Program-made: the position numbers and the translations under genes
In this document: positions 35,537-46,382 of the stretch, piece after piece
How positions within the stretch are numbered: the stretch's first letter is position 1
Layout: every line of letters begins with the position of its first letter
NCBI RefSeq assembly: GCF_036711975.1
Contig: NC_091971.1
Location: 5,277,501 to 5,341,500 of the forward strand
Origin: Onthophagus taurus
Lineage: Eukaryota; Arthropoda; Insecta; Coleoptera; Scarabaeidae
Reading direction: 5' to 3'
Length of the DNA: 64,000 bases
Notes under the pieces: model-generated
What the model was told of the DNA's origin: nothing
What the model saw: only the letters and a program-made list of their open reading frames with translations
Databases searched by the model: none

Positions 35537-38500
35537 TTAATGGAGATTGCATAAATCATCGATTTTTTTGAAAGTATTTTCTAAAATACTTTGTAGATCT
35601 TTTCTATTGATATCGACGGTTTCGTCAGACATAAGTGATACTTGTAGTTTTCCTTCATAAGATAATACAAACAAAATAAATTCTAAAAAAATTAATTATT
35701 AATTTTTTTTAACCATTTTTATTAAAAATATACTTGACTACTGTTTTTGAATCTTCGGAAAATAAGTCAAATATTATTATTATTATTATTAGTGGTGGAA
35801 CGGAAATTCGGCAACTATCCGGTATCCGGCCATTTTTTAAAATCCGGCCGGATACCGGATAGTTACCAAGGACTTTTTTATTGAATACAACTTTATTTAT
35901 ATCAGGTTTCTCATTAGCAACCTCATTGTAACAATCCCAATACGATATATGTATAAAATCTCTTGTTGCAGTTTCGTCTAGTTTTCTTCTCTTGGCTTAT
36001 AATTCATCATCACATTCATTACTAACAGAACTGTCACTTTTATCACTTTCGATTATTAATTAAAGTATCCTCTTTTTAATGCAAAAAACCGTTTTAAAAA
36101 ATCACTTTCAGTTCTTGAGAAATACATTTTTAAAATGATTGACAATTTTTCGAATTTTTCAAATTTCGCTAATTAAGTTTTAAAAATTGGTATAAAATCC
36201 AGTTATTGGAATATGAGTATGAAAATTTCTCAAAGTGTTAATAAGAGTGTCCTCTTTCCAATGAACCAACCCGTTTTGACATAAAACTTTTAGTTTTTGA
36301 GAAAACAATATTTGAAGTTTTGATAAAATTTTCGATGTTGCAATTTTCATCGATAACTTTCAAAATTCGCTATAAAATTAATTTCTTGAAGGATCTTTGT
36401 GGAAATATCACCAGTTATTAATTAAAGTATCCTCTTTTAATGCAAAAACCGTTTTAAAAAATCACTTTCAGTTCTTGAGAAATACATTTTTGAAATGATT
36501 GACAATTTTTCGAATTTTTCAAATTTCGCTGATTAAGTTTTAAAAATTCGTATAAAATCCAGTTATTGGAATATGAGTATGAAAATTTCTCAAAGTGTTA
36601 ATAAGAGTGTCCTCTTTCCAATGAACCAACCCGTTTTGACATAAAACTTTTAGTTTTTGAGAAAACAATATTTGAAGTTTTGATAAAATTTTCGATGTTG
36701 CAATTTTCATCGATAACTTTCAAAATTCGCTATAAAATTAATTTCTTGAAGGATCTTTGTGGAAATATCACCAGTTATTAATTAAAGTATCCTCTTTTTA
36801 ATGCAAAAGCCCGTTTTGAAAAATCGCTTTTAGTTTTTGAGAAATAAATTTTTGAAATAATCGACAATTTTTTCGAATTTTGCAATTTTCGCCGATTAAG
36901 TTTTACAAATTCGTATAAAATCAATTTCTTGGAATATGAGTATGAAAATTTCCCAAAGTGTTAATAAACGTGTCCTCTTTCCAATGAACCAACCCGTTTT
37001 GAAAAATAACTTTTAGTTTTTGAGAAAACAATATTTGAAGTTTTGATAAAATTTTTGATGTTGCAATTTTCATCGATAATTTTCAAAATTCGCTATAAAA
37101 TTAATTTCTTGAAGGATCCTTTTGGAAATATCCCCAATTATTAATTAAAGTATCCTCTTTTTAATACAAAAAGCCGTTTTGAAAAATCACTTTTAGTTCT
37201 TGAGAAATAAATTTTTAAAATGATCGACAATTTTTTCAAATTTTACAATTTTCGCCGATTAAGTTTTAAAAATTCGTATAAAATCCATTTCTTGGAATAT
37301 GAGTATGAAAATTTCTCAAAGTGTTAATAAGAGTGTCCTCTTTCCAATGAACCAACCCGTTTTGAAATAAAACTTTTAGTTTTTGAGAAAACAATATTTG
37401 AAGTTTTGATAAAATTTTCGATGTTGCAATTTTCATCGATAACTTTCAAAATTCGCTATAAAATTAATTTCTTGAAGGATCTTTGTGGAAATATCACCAG
37501 TTATTAATTAAAGTATCCTCTTTTTAATGCAAAAACCGTTTTAAAAAATCACTTTCAGTTCTTGAGAAATACATTTTTGAAATGATTGACAATTTTTCGA
37601 ATTTTTCAAATTTCGCTGATTAAGTTTTAAAAATTCGTATAAAATCCAGTTATTGGAATATGAGTATGAAAATTTCTCAAAGTGTTAATAAGAGTGTCCT
37701 CTTTCCAATGAACCAACCCGTTTTGAAATAAAACTTTTAGTTTTTGAGAAAACAATATTTGAAGTTTTGATAAAATTTTCGATGTTGCAATTTTCATCGA
37801 TAACTTTCAAAATTCGCTATAAAATTAATTTCTTGAAGGATCTTTGTGGAAATATCAGCAGTTAGCAAAAGCCCGTTTTGAAAAATCGCTTTTAGTTTTT
37901 GAGAAATAAATTTTTGAAATGATCGACAATTTTTCCGAATTTTGCAATTTCCGCCGATTAAGTTTTAAAAATTCGTATAAAATCCATTTCTTGGAATATG
38001 AGTATGAAAATTTCCCAAAGTGTTAATAAAAGTGCCTTCTTTCCAATGAACCAATCCGTTTTGAAAAATAGCTTTTAGTTTTTGAAAAAACAATATTTGA
38101 AGTTTCATCGATAACTTTCAAAATTCGTTATGAAATTCATTTCGTGAAGGATCCTTGTGGAAATATCGCCAATTATTAATTAAAGTATCCTCTTTTTAGA
38201 GTTGCTTCGTGAGTTAAATAAGCATCAAAAAAGTTTCTTATTAATTTCATTTTTATTCAAATATCGCAATAATGTGGCAATGTAGAATATCACTTCAGAA
38301 ATGCACCAGAAGTTATAATCATAATGGCCGGATATCCGGTATCCGACTTGTCGTAAAATCACTATCCGTTCCATCACTAATTATTATTATCTCCTTGACA
38401 TTTCCAACTGTCAAATTTTAATACCAAGTATATTTTTAATAAAACAATAAAAATAATTTGTGTATATAGGTACTTCTTTTTCTTACTAGTATAAGCAAAA

Positions 38501-39925
38501 TGATTAACAAAGAAAAACATCTTCTTTATAGGTAAATTACCAAATTTTCCAAAATCTAGACCAGGAATATTAGTTACACCCAGTAATGTTTTGCTTGTCA
38601 ACGACGTCAAACTGCGTTTCACAAAATAAAGAGGAATATAGTTACTAATCTTGATCAGTAAAAATAAAAGCTAAAAAGTTAAATAATTTTAATTATCAAA
38701 AACTCGTTTTAAAACCCCTCATTAAAATGGACTTACTTGAAAATCACCACTATCCCGTTCAGTTTTAAAACATTTTAACCACGTTTTAAATTGTAAATAA
38801 AAATTGCCCTCGACAGTCTGAACGTTATAATAATCGAAACTCGCATGATTTTGGAGAATTTTTCCATCCAAAACGTCGTTAATGTTTTCAGAAAACTCTC
38901 TACAAGTATTTGCCAGGTGTAGGTTGTTTGGATAAATACGTTTGTTTTTTAAAAAGTCTAATATACTTGCAGTACATGCGGATAACACAATACTTGTGAA
39001 ATTACACTCTAAATTTCGAGCTAATCTTTTAATAATATTTAAATATTTTGGTTCATTTTCAATAAAAGTTGCTAAATTTGGTTTGGAAACATATTGAGGT
39101 TGCAAATAATTACTTTTTACTTTCATAGAATTTATGTATTTTAGTAAATTTATTCGATTTAAAATTATTTCTGGTCGTTTTGATTTTTTCATGGCGTTTC
39201 TAAACGTTGCGTCATTTACATTACTTAATAAGTATTTTCTTTGGAAACTCATTAACGTCACTCCATCACCTACGCAATGATTATACCTGATTACAACTGG
39301 AAAAACAGTTTCTTCATCCCAAAATATAGGATTTTTAAAAACTTGCACCTCCCACAACTTTTCATTACTTTCAAATTCACCGAAATGATTCGTTTCTAAG
39401 AAATCAACGAATTCGTTTCTGCTTGAAAAATCATTTTCAAATGTAAATAAAATTTTTTCACTCTTCACTTGATTCTTAACGAAAAAATACAACCCACAAC
39501 ATTTTTTAACGTTACTCGAAAATTTATAGTTTGATTTATATAATTTTTGAACTTGAGTTTCTACATTTTCAAACACTTCTGTGTAAGATTTTGATTCTAC
39601 GAAGTAAACGTAGGTTATTGTTAATTTTAATCGTTCGAAAAAAGTATCAAAATCTAAAAAACCTCCAAAGTTTTCTTTGTATCGAAGTTTTAAGCAGATT
39701 TTTATAAAGTTCTCAAATAAAAAAATCGGTACAAAAAGAAATAAAAGGACGAAGAATGTTGAAATTCCAGTTAAAATATTTACAAGAAAGTTTTTTCCAT
39801 GCCTGCTGAAAATGATGGAGAAAAATTCCTAATAATTATTAGTTAGAAACAAATGGTTATTTAAGTCACAAATTTACCTTTATCGTGGAGAAAGTAATCG
39901 TAATAACCCCGTGATAGAACACCAT
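35537..39925 (-). CDS. WS/DGAT-like acyltransferase, gene 1 (4 exons, 489 aa)
   Basis: Member of the wax ester synthase/diacylglycerol acyltransferase (WSD) family, which joins fatty acyl-CoA to alcohols or diacylglycerol, probably at the ER membrane. Exons: 39925-39878, 39828-38737, 38670-38487, 35682-35537, all with GT/AG ends and consistent phase. The start is the ATG at 39925, whose peptide MVFYHGVIT resembles the MAFYRDVLS start of the next gene. A hydrophobic segment lies at about residues 33-55. The catalytic motif (consensus HHxxxDG) reads NHCVGDG at about 199-205, so the first His is Asn but the presumed catalytic second His and the Asp remain. The C-terminal half has the family motif GVTNIPG. 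The last intron holds a 2.6-kb hAT/satellite element. It is a tandem paralogue of the gene at 42364-44398. Substrate unknown. Confidence 0.85.
35880..36055 (-). pseudogene. Possible hAT transposase remnant
   Basis: The minus-strand translation is acidic, then basic (AKRRKLDETA), then reads YWDCYNEVANEKPDI. This resembles the linker region of hAT transposases. It has one internal stop and is cut off by the satellite. Weak evidence on its own; supported mainly by the flanking hAT-like termini. Confidence 0.35.
36060..38200 (+). repeat. Dimeric ~360-bp satellite inside the hAT element
   Basis: Copies start with AATTAAAGTATCCTCTTTTT at about 36,060, 36,421, 36,781, 37,145 and 37,507, then a partial one near 37,860 and a last start at 38,175. 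Each unit has two related halves of about 180 bp. One has GTATCCTCTTTTTAATGCAA. The other has GTGTCCTCTTTCCAATGAAC. Both continue with a CGTTTT...TTTTAGTTTTTGAGAAA core. This indicates doubling of a monomer, then amplification of the dimer. Confidence 0.92.
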
Positions 39926-40014
39926 ATTTAAGTATTTTTTGTTTGATTACATTAAATGTTGAAAACAGTATGATCAATAAAGTTATAAACGCAATAACAA
40001 CATTTATATAGGCA

Positions 40015-40420
40015 ATTATAGTATATTATTCAACAAGCGTATAATGGCGGCTGTTACCCATGAAGAAGAAGTTGCAACACGAGCGAGCGAAGCGAGCGAG
40101 TGTTGTAATCTGAGTGGGTAACATCCATTATACGCAAGTTGAATACTATACTTTATCTACAACTATTTAATTTTGAAAAAAAAATCAAAAAAACGAAAAA
40201 AAAATAAACTTGATAGACATTTCAGACATAACCTCAATATAAGAAAGCTGTCATTTCTGTTAATATTTTATTTTTTGATTAGTAGGCAGTGTTAGAAGTG
40301 TGGAATAATGGCCTCATTATTCAACACTTTGTCTGTCATGGGTAATGAGTGTCATTACCCGTCAAAAATCAATTGTATAACGAATAGATAATTCAATAGT
40401 TGTAGATAAAATACAATAAA
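40015..40420. repeat. Nested hairpins upstream of acyltransferase gene 1
   Basis: Inverted pair one: AACAAGCGTATAATGG (40032 onward) with CCATTATACGCAAGTT near 40,120, enclosing the palindrome GAGCGAGCGAAGCGAGCGAG at about 40,081. Pair two: CTTTATCTACAACTATT at about 40,152 with AATAGTTGTAGATAAA at about 40,393. This looks like a small transposable element, about 90 bp upstream of the gene's ATG. No coding sequence. Confidence 0.6.
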
Positions 40421-40469
40421 ACGTTGTAACCTTTGATAAATGATAAGGTATATAAATAAACGTTAATTT

Positions 40470-40512
40470 CTGGTTTATTTGGTTGTCTACAACAGACAAC
40501 CAAATAAACCGG
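40470..40512. other. Perfect hairpin, 17-19-bp stem
   Basis: GGTTTATTTGGTTGTCT is followed after five bases by its exact complement, with two more flanking pairs (one G-U). It is AT-rich and may be a MITE footprint or a structured RNA element. No further context supports a function. Confidence 0.7.
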
Positions 40513-41039
40513 TTAACATAATAACTGCATATTTAACATCAAATGCATTTTAACATTTTGCGTTTTATACATTCCCCATTACACTTGTATTGTGGATATT
40601 TTATACAACATGATTTATTAAAATACGTAGAGAATGCACTTTAAAGATCGTAGGTCTGTTTCAAATCTTCGAATCAACCAGGATTTGTTGTATTTGACAT
40701 ATAACTGTTTTTCGGAGGAATAAAAGTGATACTTCGAATCAAATAAATCTACAAAGAAATCAATTACATCGATAAACATATAAAATATATACGTTTATTT
40801 ACTATTATTATCAAATATAATTCGTTCATAACAGAACTACTTTATGGGAAATTACCCATCGAAGTTAGATCAACGCTACCAACCTACGATTTCTTCAATT
40901 AAATTTAATATTATCTTATGTTTTTCAAAAATTAACCATATTTCATTTAATGGAACAAAAATATCTTATTTTTTATACATAATTACGTTAGAAACCCATA
41001 AAAAAACATTAATTGCGAACTTGTTGGCGACCCTGATTA

Positions 41040-42125
41040 CTAATAGAACACACCAAGGTCCGTTGAGTACAAGGTTTGTATATAATATAGACAACCTTTA
41101 ATATATAAACCTTGCGTTGAGTAGGTATTGGTTATAAGTTTATACAACTCGAACGAATTGACGTTGACGGGGTGAGGTAGGAAACGTGACGTCATTGGAG
41201 AAAAAGTATAATATAATATTCATAATGCCCATTATGTATGGAATATAGTATATAGCTAGTTTTAATTGTTATTTAACCCTCAATTCTTATACATTTTAAT
41301 TGATCTAAAAATCTTTTTTTTTTCATTTAATCCACTTACCTTGCTTATAATTTCATCCATTTACCCATTTTGAATTAAATACAAGCTTTAAATCCAATTA
41401 ATTATGTGTTTTTCATTACAAAAATTGAAATTCAACGTCAATTTTGACAAGCAACTGCAATATTTGGATCTTAATCACCATGGTAACCGAGTCAAGTTGG
41501 ATAACCTTAAAATAATAAAATTTTATTCCGATTTTTTTATCAATTCTAACCTAATTTTTATTAATTTTAAAACATTTCGAATTCCATACGATTATCTCGC
41601 ATTCATAACAAATTCGTTAATTGTAAATAATTTAAATCGACTCTAATTTTATTAAGAGAAATAAATTAAAAATATCTTAGATCCGCTTACCTTGTTTATA
41701 ATTCCCTAGATAAACCAATTTTGAGTTAAATACAGCTTTTTAAACCTATTATATAAGACTTTTTCCTTAAAAAAACTTAAATTCAATACGAATTTTAACA
41801 AGCATCTGCAATATTTGGATCTTAATCACCATGGTAACCGAGTCAAGTTGGATAACCTAAAAATAATAAAATTTTAACCGTTAATATTTCACTTTATATT
41901 TTAATATTTTTTTAATTTTATTTTATATCTTTTATTTTTATGTTTTTGTATATTGCTTAAGTGAAATGTACTGTATAAATAAAAACATAGAAATATCAAT
42001 TCTTCCAATGACGTCACAAGAGGCTTTTGCGGGGGGATACGTTCATAATAACAGCGTTCATATGGAGTTGGATAACCTTATACAGTATGTTTACTCAACG
42101 GACCTTGGGACACACTATTATGATA
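41040..42125. repeat. Inverted-repeat element with an internal direct duplication
   Basis: Outer arms CCAAGGTCCGTTGAGTA (41,055) and TACTCAACGGACCTTGG (about 42,093). Inner arms GTGACGTCATTGGA (41,188) and TCCAATGACGTCAC (about 42,004). A direct repeat of about 85 bp (CAATATTTGGATCTTAATCA) occurs near 41,458 and 41,808. No recognisable ORF product; the frames at 41404-41646 and 41966-42148 look incidental. Probably a non-autonomous element. Confidence 0.6.
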
Positions 42126-42335
42126 ACGCTTACGAATATTCAGTATAATTTAATATAATATTGTTATATGCTTCATATAGTCATCTCCGTTGTATATATG
42201 ACAGCTATAAGTAGTTCTTGAATTCTCTAGCGGCATCTAGCGGTAAACATTGTCATTACAATGTGCTGTCAATAGTGTCAATGTCAAAGCATTAAAGATG
42301 TTAGTAAATTATAGAGAAAAATAAGATGATAATTA

Positions 42336-42341
42336 TTTATT
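42336..42341 (-). terminator. AATAAA poly(A) signal of acyltransferase gene 2
   Basis: AATAAA on the minus strand, 23 bp past the stop codon at 42364-42366. Confidence 0.6.
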
Positions 42342-42363
42342 TCAAAATTTTGGTAAATACAAA

Positions 42364-44398
42364 TTATTTAATTTCATTTAATTTTACTTCCTCATAAAGA
42401 CGATCAATATTTAAAAAACAATTATTTAATATTTCTTGTAATTCTTCCCTAGATACCTTTAAATTTTTTTTTGTAATAAGAGCAGTTTGTAATTTATCTT
42501 GAAACGTGGCCACCACCATAACGAATTCTTAAAAAAAACGTATCGAATGATGTGAATTCACCCGATTTAACAATTACTTACTTGTATTTTCGAAATTATT
42601 AGGTATAGTGAACATATTTTGAACTGTACTTGTTCCAATTTTGCAATAATCAGCAAATGGAATATTTGTTATTCCTAATGTGGCCCCTTCTGAGTTTAAT
42701 CGAGCAAATTTTCTCAATAATTTTGGGTGTAAATTCGATAATAACTTTATAATCCAATAAATAATCTGGAATTATAAATTAAAATGTGTTGATTAATTAA
42801 AATAATTTTGGTACTTGTCCTGTGTCAGAATTTCTTCCATCCCTTAAAATAGGCAAAATTTCTTTAAATTTGATTAATATATTTTGGTGTTTTAGTGGTA
42901 AATTAAAAGCTTCCATTGTGAAATTATTTGATAATTCTTTCTGTTCCAAAATAAGATTGATATTATCTCCAAGGCGAGGTCTTGATGTGTTTGAAACTAT
43001 GAAGTTGGTGGTTTTAACTCCTTCCTAAAATTAGTATTATAAATTATTCTTCTAAATCATTTTGTTTCTTTAATTACCATATTTAAATAATTAGTGATAC
43101 TCGACATAGCACAAATTATAATAACATCCGTAAAGGAACAATTTAATTGTTTACTTATGTATTTAATTAAACGAATATATTTTGGTTCATGTTCCATAAA
43201 CACAGCTAATTTTTGGTGAGATGGGAATAAATTTATTTCGGTGTAATTTAATTTTGGACCAGCAAATAAAACACTTCCTAAATTGCTTCTATTAAATACA
43301 TCTTTACTTTCTGTATTGTTTCTTAATTTTTCCAAATATTTGCTTTTAACGTTGTTGTAGAAATATTGTTGGAGGTACATCGATAATGCTATTGCATCAC
43401 CCAAACAATGATTAAATCTGATTAAAATCGCATAATAAGTTTTTGAGTTATCCATTTCGTTCCATTTTATCGCAGTTTCAAACAGTATAACTTTCCATAA
43501 CGATTTATCATCAAAATCGGAAAAACAATGCTTTTCCATATAATTTTTAAGTAGATCTTTACTCGAAACATCAATATTTTCTATGGAAAATACATCATTT
43601 AAAAAAACTTGATTTTTTAAATAATAATATACTCCAAAAATATTATGAATCGTGCTTGAAAATTTATAATGTGATTGTAATAAGTGACTTGTAGATTTTT
43701 TGATGATGATTTGTAATTCTTCGATTGATCCAGAATGTTCTACTATGTTCACAAAAAAAGCTTGATTTTTTGTGCATTCAAAATATGAATCCATGCCCGA
43801 AACGTTTTCATATTTTTCATCGTAACGAAGCTTCAAAAATAATTTGATTAAGTTATTTTTAATTAAACAAATTAAAATAATTGGAGCTAATAAGAATAGT
43901 GTTAAGCAAGCGAAAATTGTTGATAATATATTAAGGAGAAGTTTATGATCCTTTAAAAACGTGTGAGTAGTTAACATCTCCTAAAAGAACAAAATAATTG
44001 AAAGAAAAATTTTTTAAATTAAATTTTGTTACCTTAATAAAGACTTTTACGCAAGTGATAATGTTTTTGTATACAAGCATTTTTGTTCCAATTCTGTTTA
44101 AAGATGTATTTAATTCTATCTTATTACACGAATTAAGTTGAACTATAACGCAATCTTTAACTAAATGAATTATATTAATTATTAACATAAACGAGATTGT
44201 TATGTATGCAAGAGCTGTAGATACAAATTGTAGTAGAAATTTATGTTGGTTGAAAAACTTGTAATGTTTAGATAAAGTTTCCTAAAAAAAATATTAATTA
44301 CGTTTTTAAAACACAAAAAGAAATATTACCTCTATAGTAAGGTGTGTATACGGATAGAAGAATGCATAAAAAGATAAAACATCACGATAAAACGCCAT
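42364..44398 (-). CDS. WS/DGAT-like acyltransferase, gene 2 (6 exons, 592 aa)
   Basis: Tandem paralogue of the gene at 35537-39925, and a probable membrane O-acyltransferase of the WSD family. Exons: 44398-44330, 44281-44033, 43980-43078, 43024-42815, 42765-42582, 42527-42364; joins are in frame and total 1779 nt. It has about 100 extra N-terminal residues. Exon 2 (HKFLLQFVSTALAYITISFM, about residues 36-55) looks like a second copy of the membrane-segment exon start in exon 3 (HKLLLNILSTIFACL). The catalytic motif reads NHCLGDA at about 296-302, so the first His and the final Gly of HHxxxDG are replaced. The C-terminal region has LGITNIP. One intron present here (between exons 3 and 4) is missing in gene 1; the penultimate exon is 184 nt in both. 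Substrate unknown, and activity is less certain than for gene 1. Confidence 0.85.
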
Positions 44399-44739
44399 AT
44401 TAATAACATACCTACAATTAAATTGTAATTATTTAATCAATATTTAAATATGTTAATAGTCTTTCTGTGTTTTAATTACGTTTCTACTTACAGTTACAAG
44501 TTTTATTTCACATTAAAGCCATAAAACACGGGTATTTACTTCCACTCTTCAAACATATAATAATTTTTTTTTAAACGTGCTTAACCAGTATCTTTCTTCC
44601 TTTCTTTTTAGTTCTCTCTCTCTGTACAATATTTTATGTTTCTCATCAATTACACACTTCCACAACCACAAGATCTTATTCCCATACAATATTTATGAGA
44701 TAATGAGTTTAAATTGATTTGAATCTGTACTTAATATCA

Positions 44740-45320
44740 TAACAGATGAAATCAAAGTCGCTATTCACACTTTAAAACAAGGAAAAGCTCTGGGATTAGA
44801 CGAAATGTACTCAGAATCTAGCTTCTTGATGATAAATACATTAAATTTTTGACTAACGTATTTAATAAATGGAAACATCCTAAATGAATGGCTCATCTCT
44901 GAGTTTATACTGCTGCCAAAGAAATATGGAAGTAAGGCATGTAGTGTAAGCTGAAGTTATTTCTTAAAAACATCCATTAGAGAATATACAGTCGATGTGA
45001 AGAAGAAATAGGTCGAGGAATGCTCAGTTCTACCTACAAGTGTTATTCCAGTGATGCAGAGATATGAACTTTGTTGGCTGTAAGAAGGCGTTCGACAAAG
45101 TAGGACAACAAAAGATGGTGGAGGTTTCGGAGAACATGGAGATGGAAAAAAAGGATCTTAGGATCAAACGAAAGCCCTATAGGAACTAGTCAACTATCAT
45201 TAAGATTAATACAGAAAATCGCAATTATCATTCTTTCTCCACTTTAATTCAACCTGTACTCTGAAGAAATATTCAAGGAAGTCACAGACAGCAAAAAAGG
45301 CTTAGGTTGTGTCCAAACAT
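44740..45320 (+). pseudogene. Degenerate LINE reverse-transcriptase remnant
   Basis: Translations in shifting frames give EIKVAIHTLKQGKALGLDEM (the usual 'KA-G-DEI' block before the RT palm), then NEWLISEFILLPKKYGSKAC, then a CKKAFDKVGQQKM-like stretch that fits the RT A-box region. Stops and frameshifts are frequent, and no YADD box survives. It lies between the divergent acyltransferase and peptidase genes. Confidence 0.65.
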
Positions 45321-45411
45321 AAAGGGAATTTGAGTCATTGCAAAATGGGTCTAAATGGGAATGATATAACAAATAAATGTAAGGTCAAAATATAATAAAT
45401 TCATTTAATAA

Positions 45412-45992
45412 TAGTATATTAAAAAACAAGTTTCGTAAGACACGTTTGAAATGCACGAATTCAAGTTGAAAAACGAGTGGCGAAGCCACGGGTTTTTTAA
45501 TGAATGAGTGCTTTAAGTCTTATGAAACGTGTTTTTTATGCTATTTTTTGTAATTCGCGTTTTTATCCTTTTTTTATCTCAAAAATAAAATAAATTTTGA
45601 CAATGTAGGGAAATAGGTATGTAGCAGTTGGTAACACCGTAACACTTGAATATAGAAATTTGAATTGACAATTAGAAACTGTCAAAACACAAAATGTATT
45701 CACCTGAAAAAAATGTTTCATGTACACCTCCCAAATTAAGAGAAATTGCTCAGTGTTTAGTGTCCTCATCATTGTGGACCTTGTATTCGATGCTAAGAAC
45801 GTGTTTAAACATCCATAGACAAAAATTGTCACATTGACAACTAGAAAAATTAATGAACCAATGTCACCAACTTGAACTGGTTGCATAAAATGTTACTAAA
45901 ATCTCATTACAGCATCGGATGCTGTAAGGAGTCTCATTACAGCACCCGTTTGAGTACTGTTAGAGCTTTCATTACCGTCGCGAATTACAAAA
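45412..45992 (+). repeat. Dispersed repeat, copy B (pair of 628-1155)
   Basis: Same orientation and blocks as the copy near the window start, with extra sequence near 45,900-45,955 (a TCTCATTACAGCA duplication). Its minus-strand open frame (45563-45886) is closely similar to the one in copy A. It lies about 390 bp upstream of the peptidase start codon. Confidence 0.65.
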
Positions 45993-46382
45993 AGTTTCTT
46001 AAAATATTGTACACTGGCGCCATCTATACAAATAAACTTGCATATATTATTATAATTAACTTAAATAAATGGATAAATTTAGAAGTAATTAATATTTGTA
46101 CATATAATAATGAATTAATTTTAATTTAATTAATTCTAATTGTTGCAAATGAAATAACTTTATTTGATTAGAAACTAACTTCAGTGTCAACCGGCTCAAT
46201 TTGTCAGCTGTCAAAAAAAATCTATTTATAAACGTCAACAAGTTCTTGGCAGTGTTTTTACAAATTTCAATCATCACCATTAATCAATCGGTTGTTAATT
46301 TATACGCCGTAATACGAAGAAATTAAGTGTTACGTACACATTTCCCATTACAATTAATCCTAAAACTCGGGAAAATTTAAAA

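Larger units (their letters stand above)
35790..38379. mobile_element. hAT-type element enlarged by satellite DNA, in an intron
   Basis: The termini TAGTGGTGGAACGG and the complement of TAGTGATGGAACGGATAGTG are followed by inverted GGTATCCGGCC blocks. ATTATTAT flanks both sides (35782-35789 and 38380-38387), the 8-bp duplication expected for hAT, although the site is a local ATT repeat and so not decisive. About 2.1 kb of the interior is a tandem satellite. A degenerate coding remnant lies at 35880-36055. Confidence 0.78.

Noticed and set aside
39880..40020. Longer hydrophobic N-terminal exon for acyltransferase gene 1 in another frame
   Set aside because: That frame has no start codon and its phase does not join the next exon; the short MVFYHG start does both and matches gene 2.
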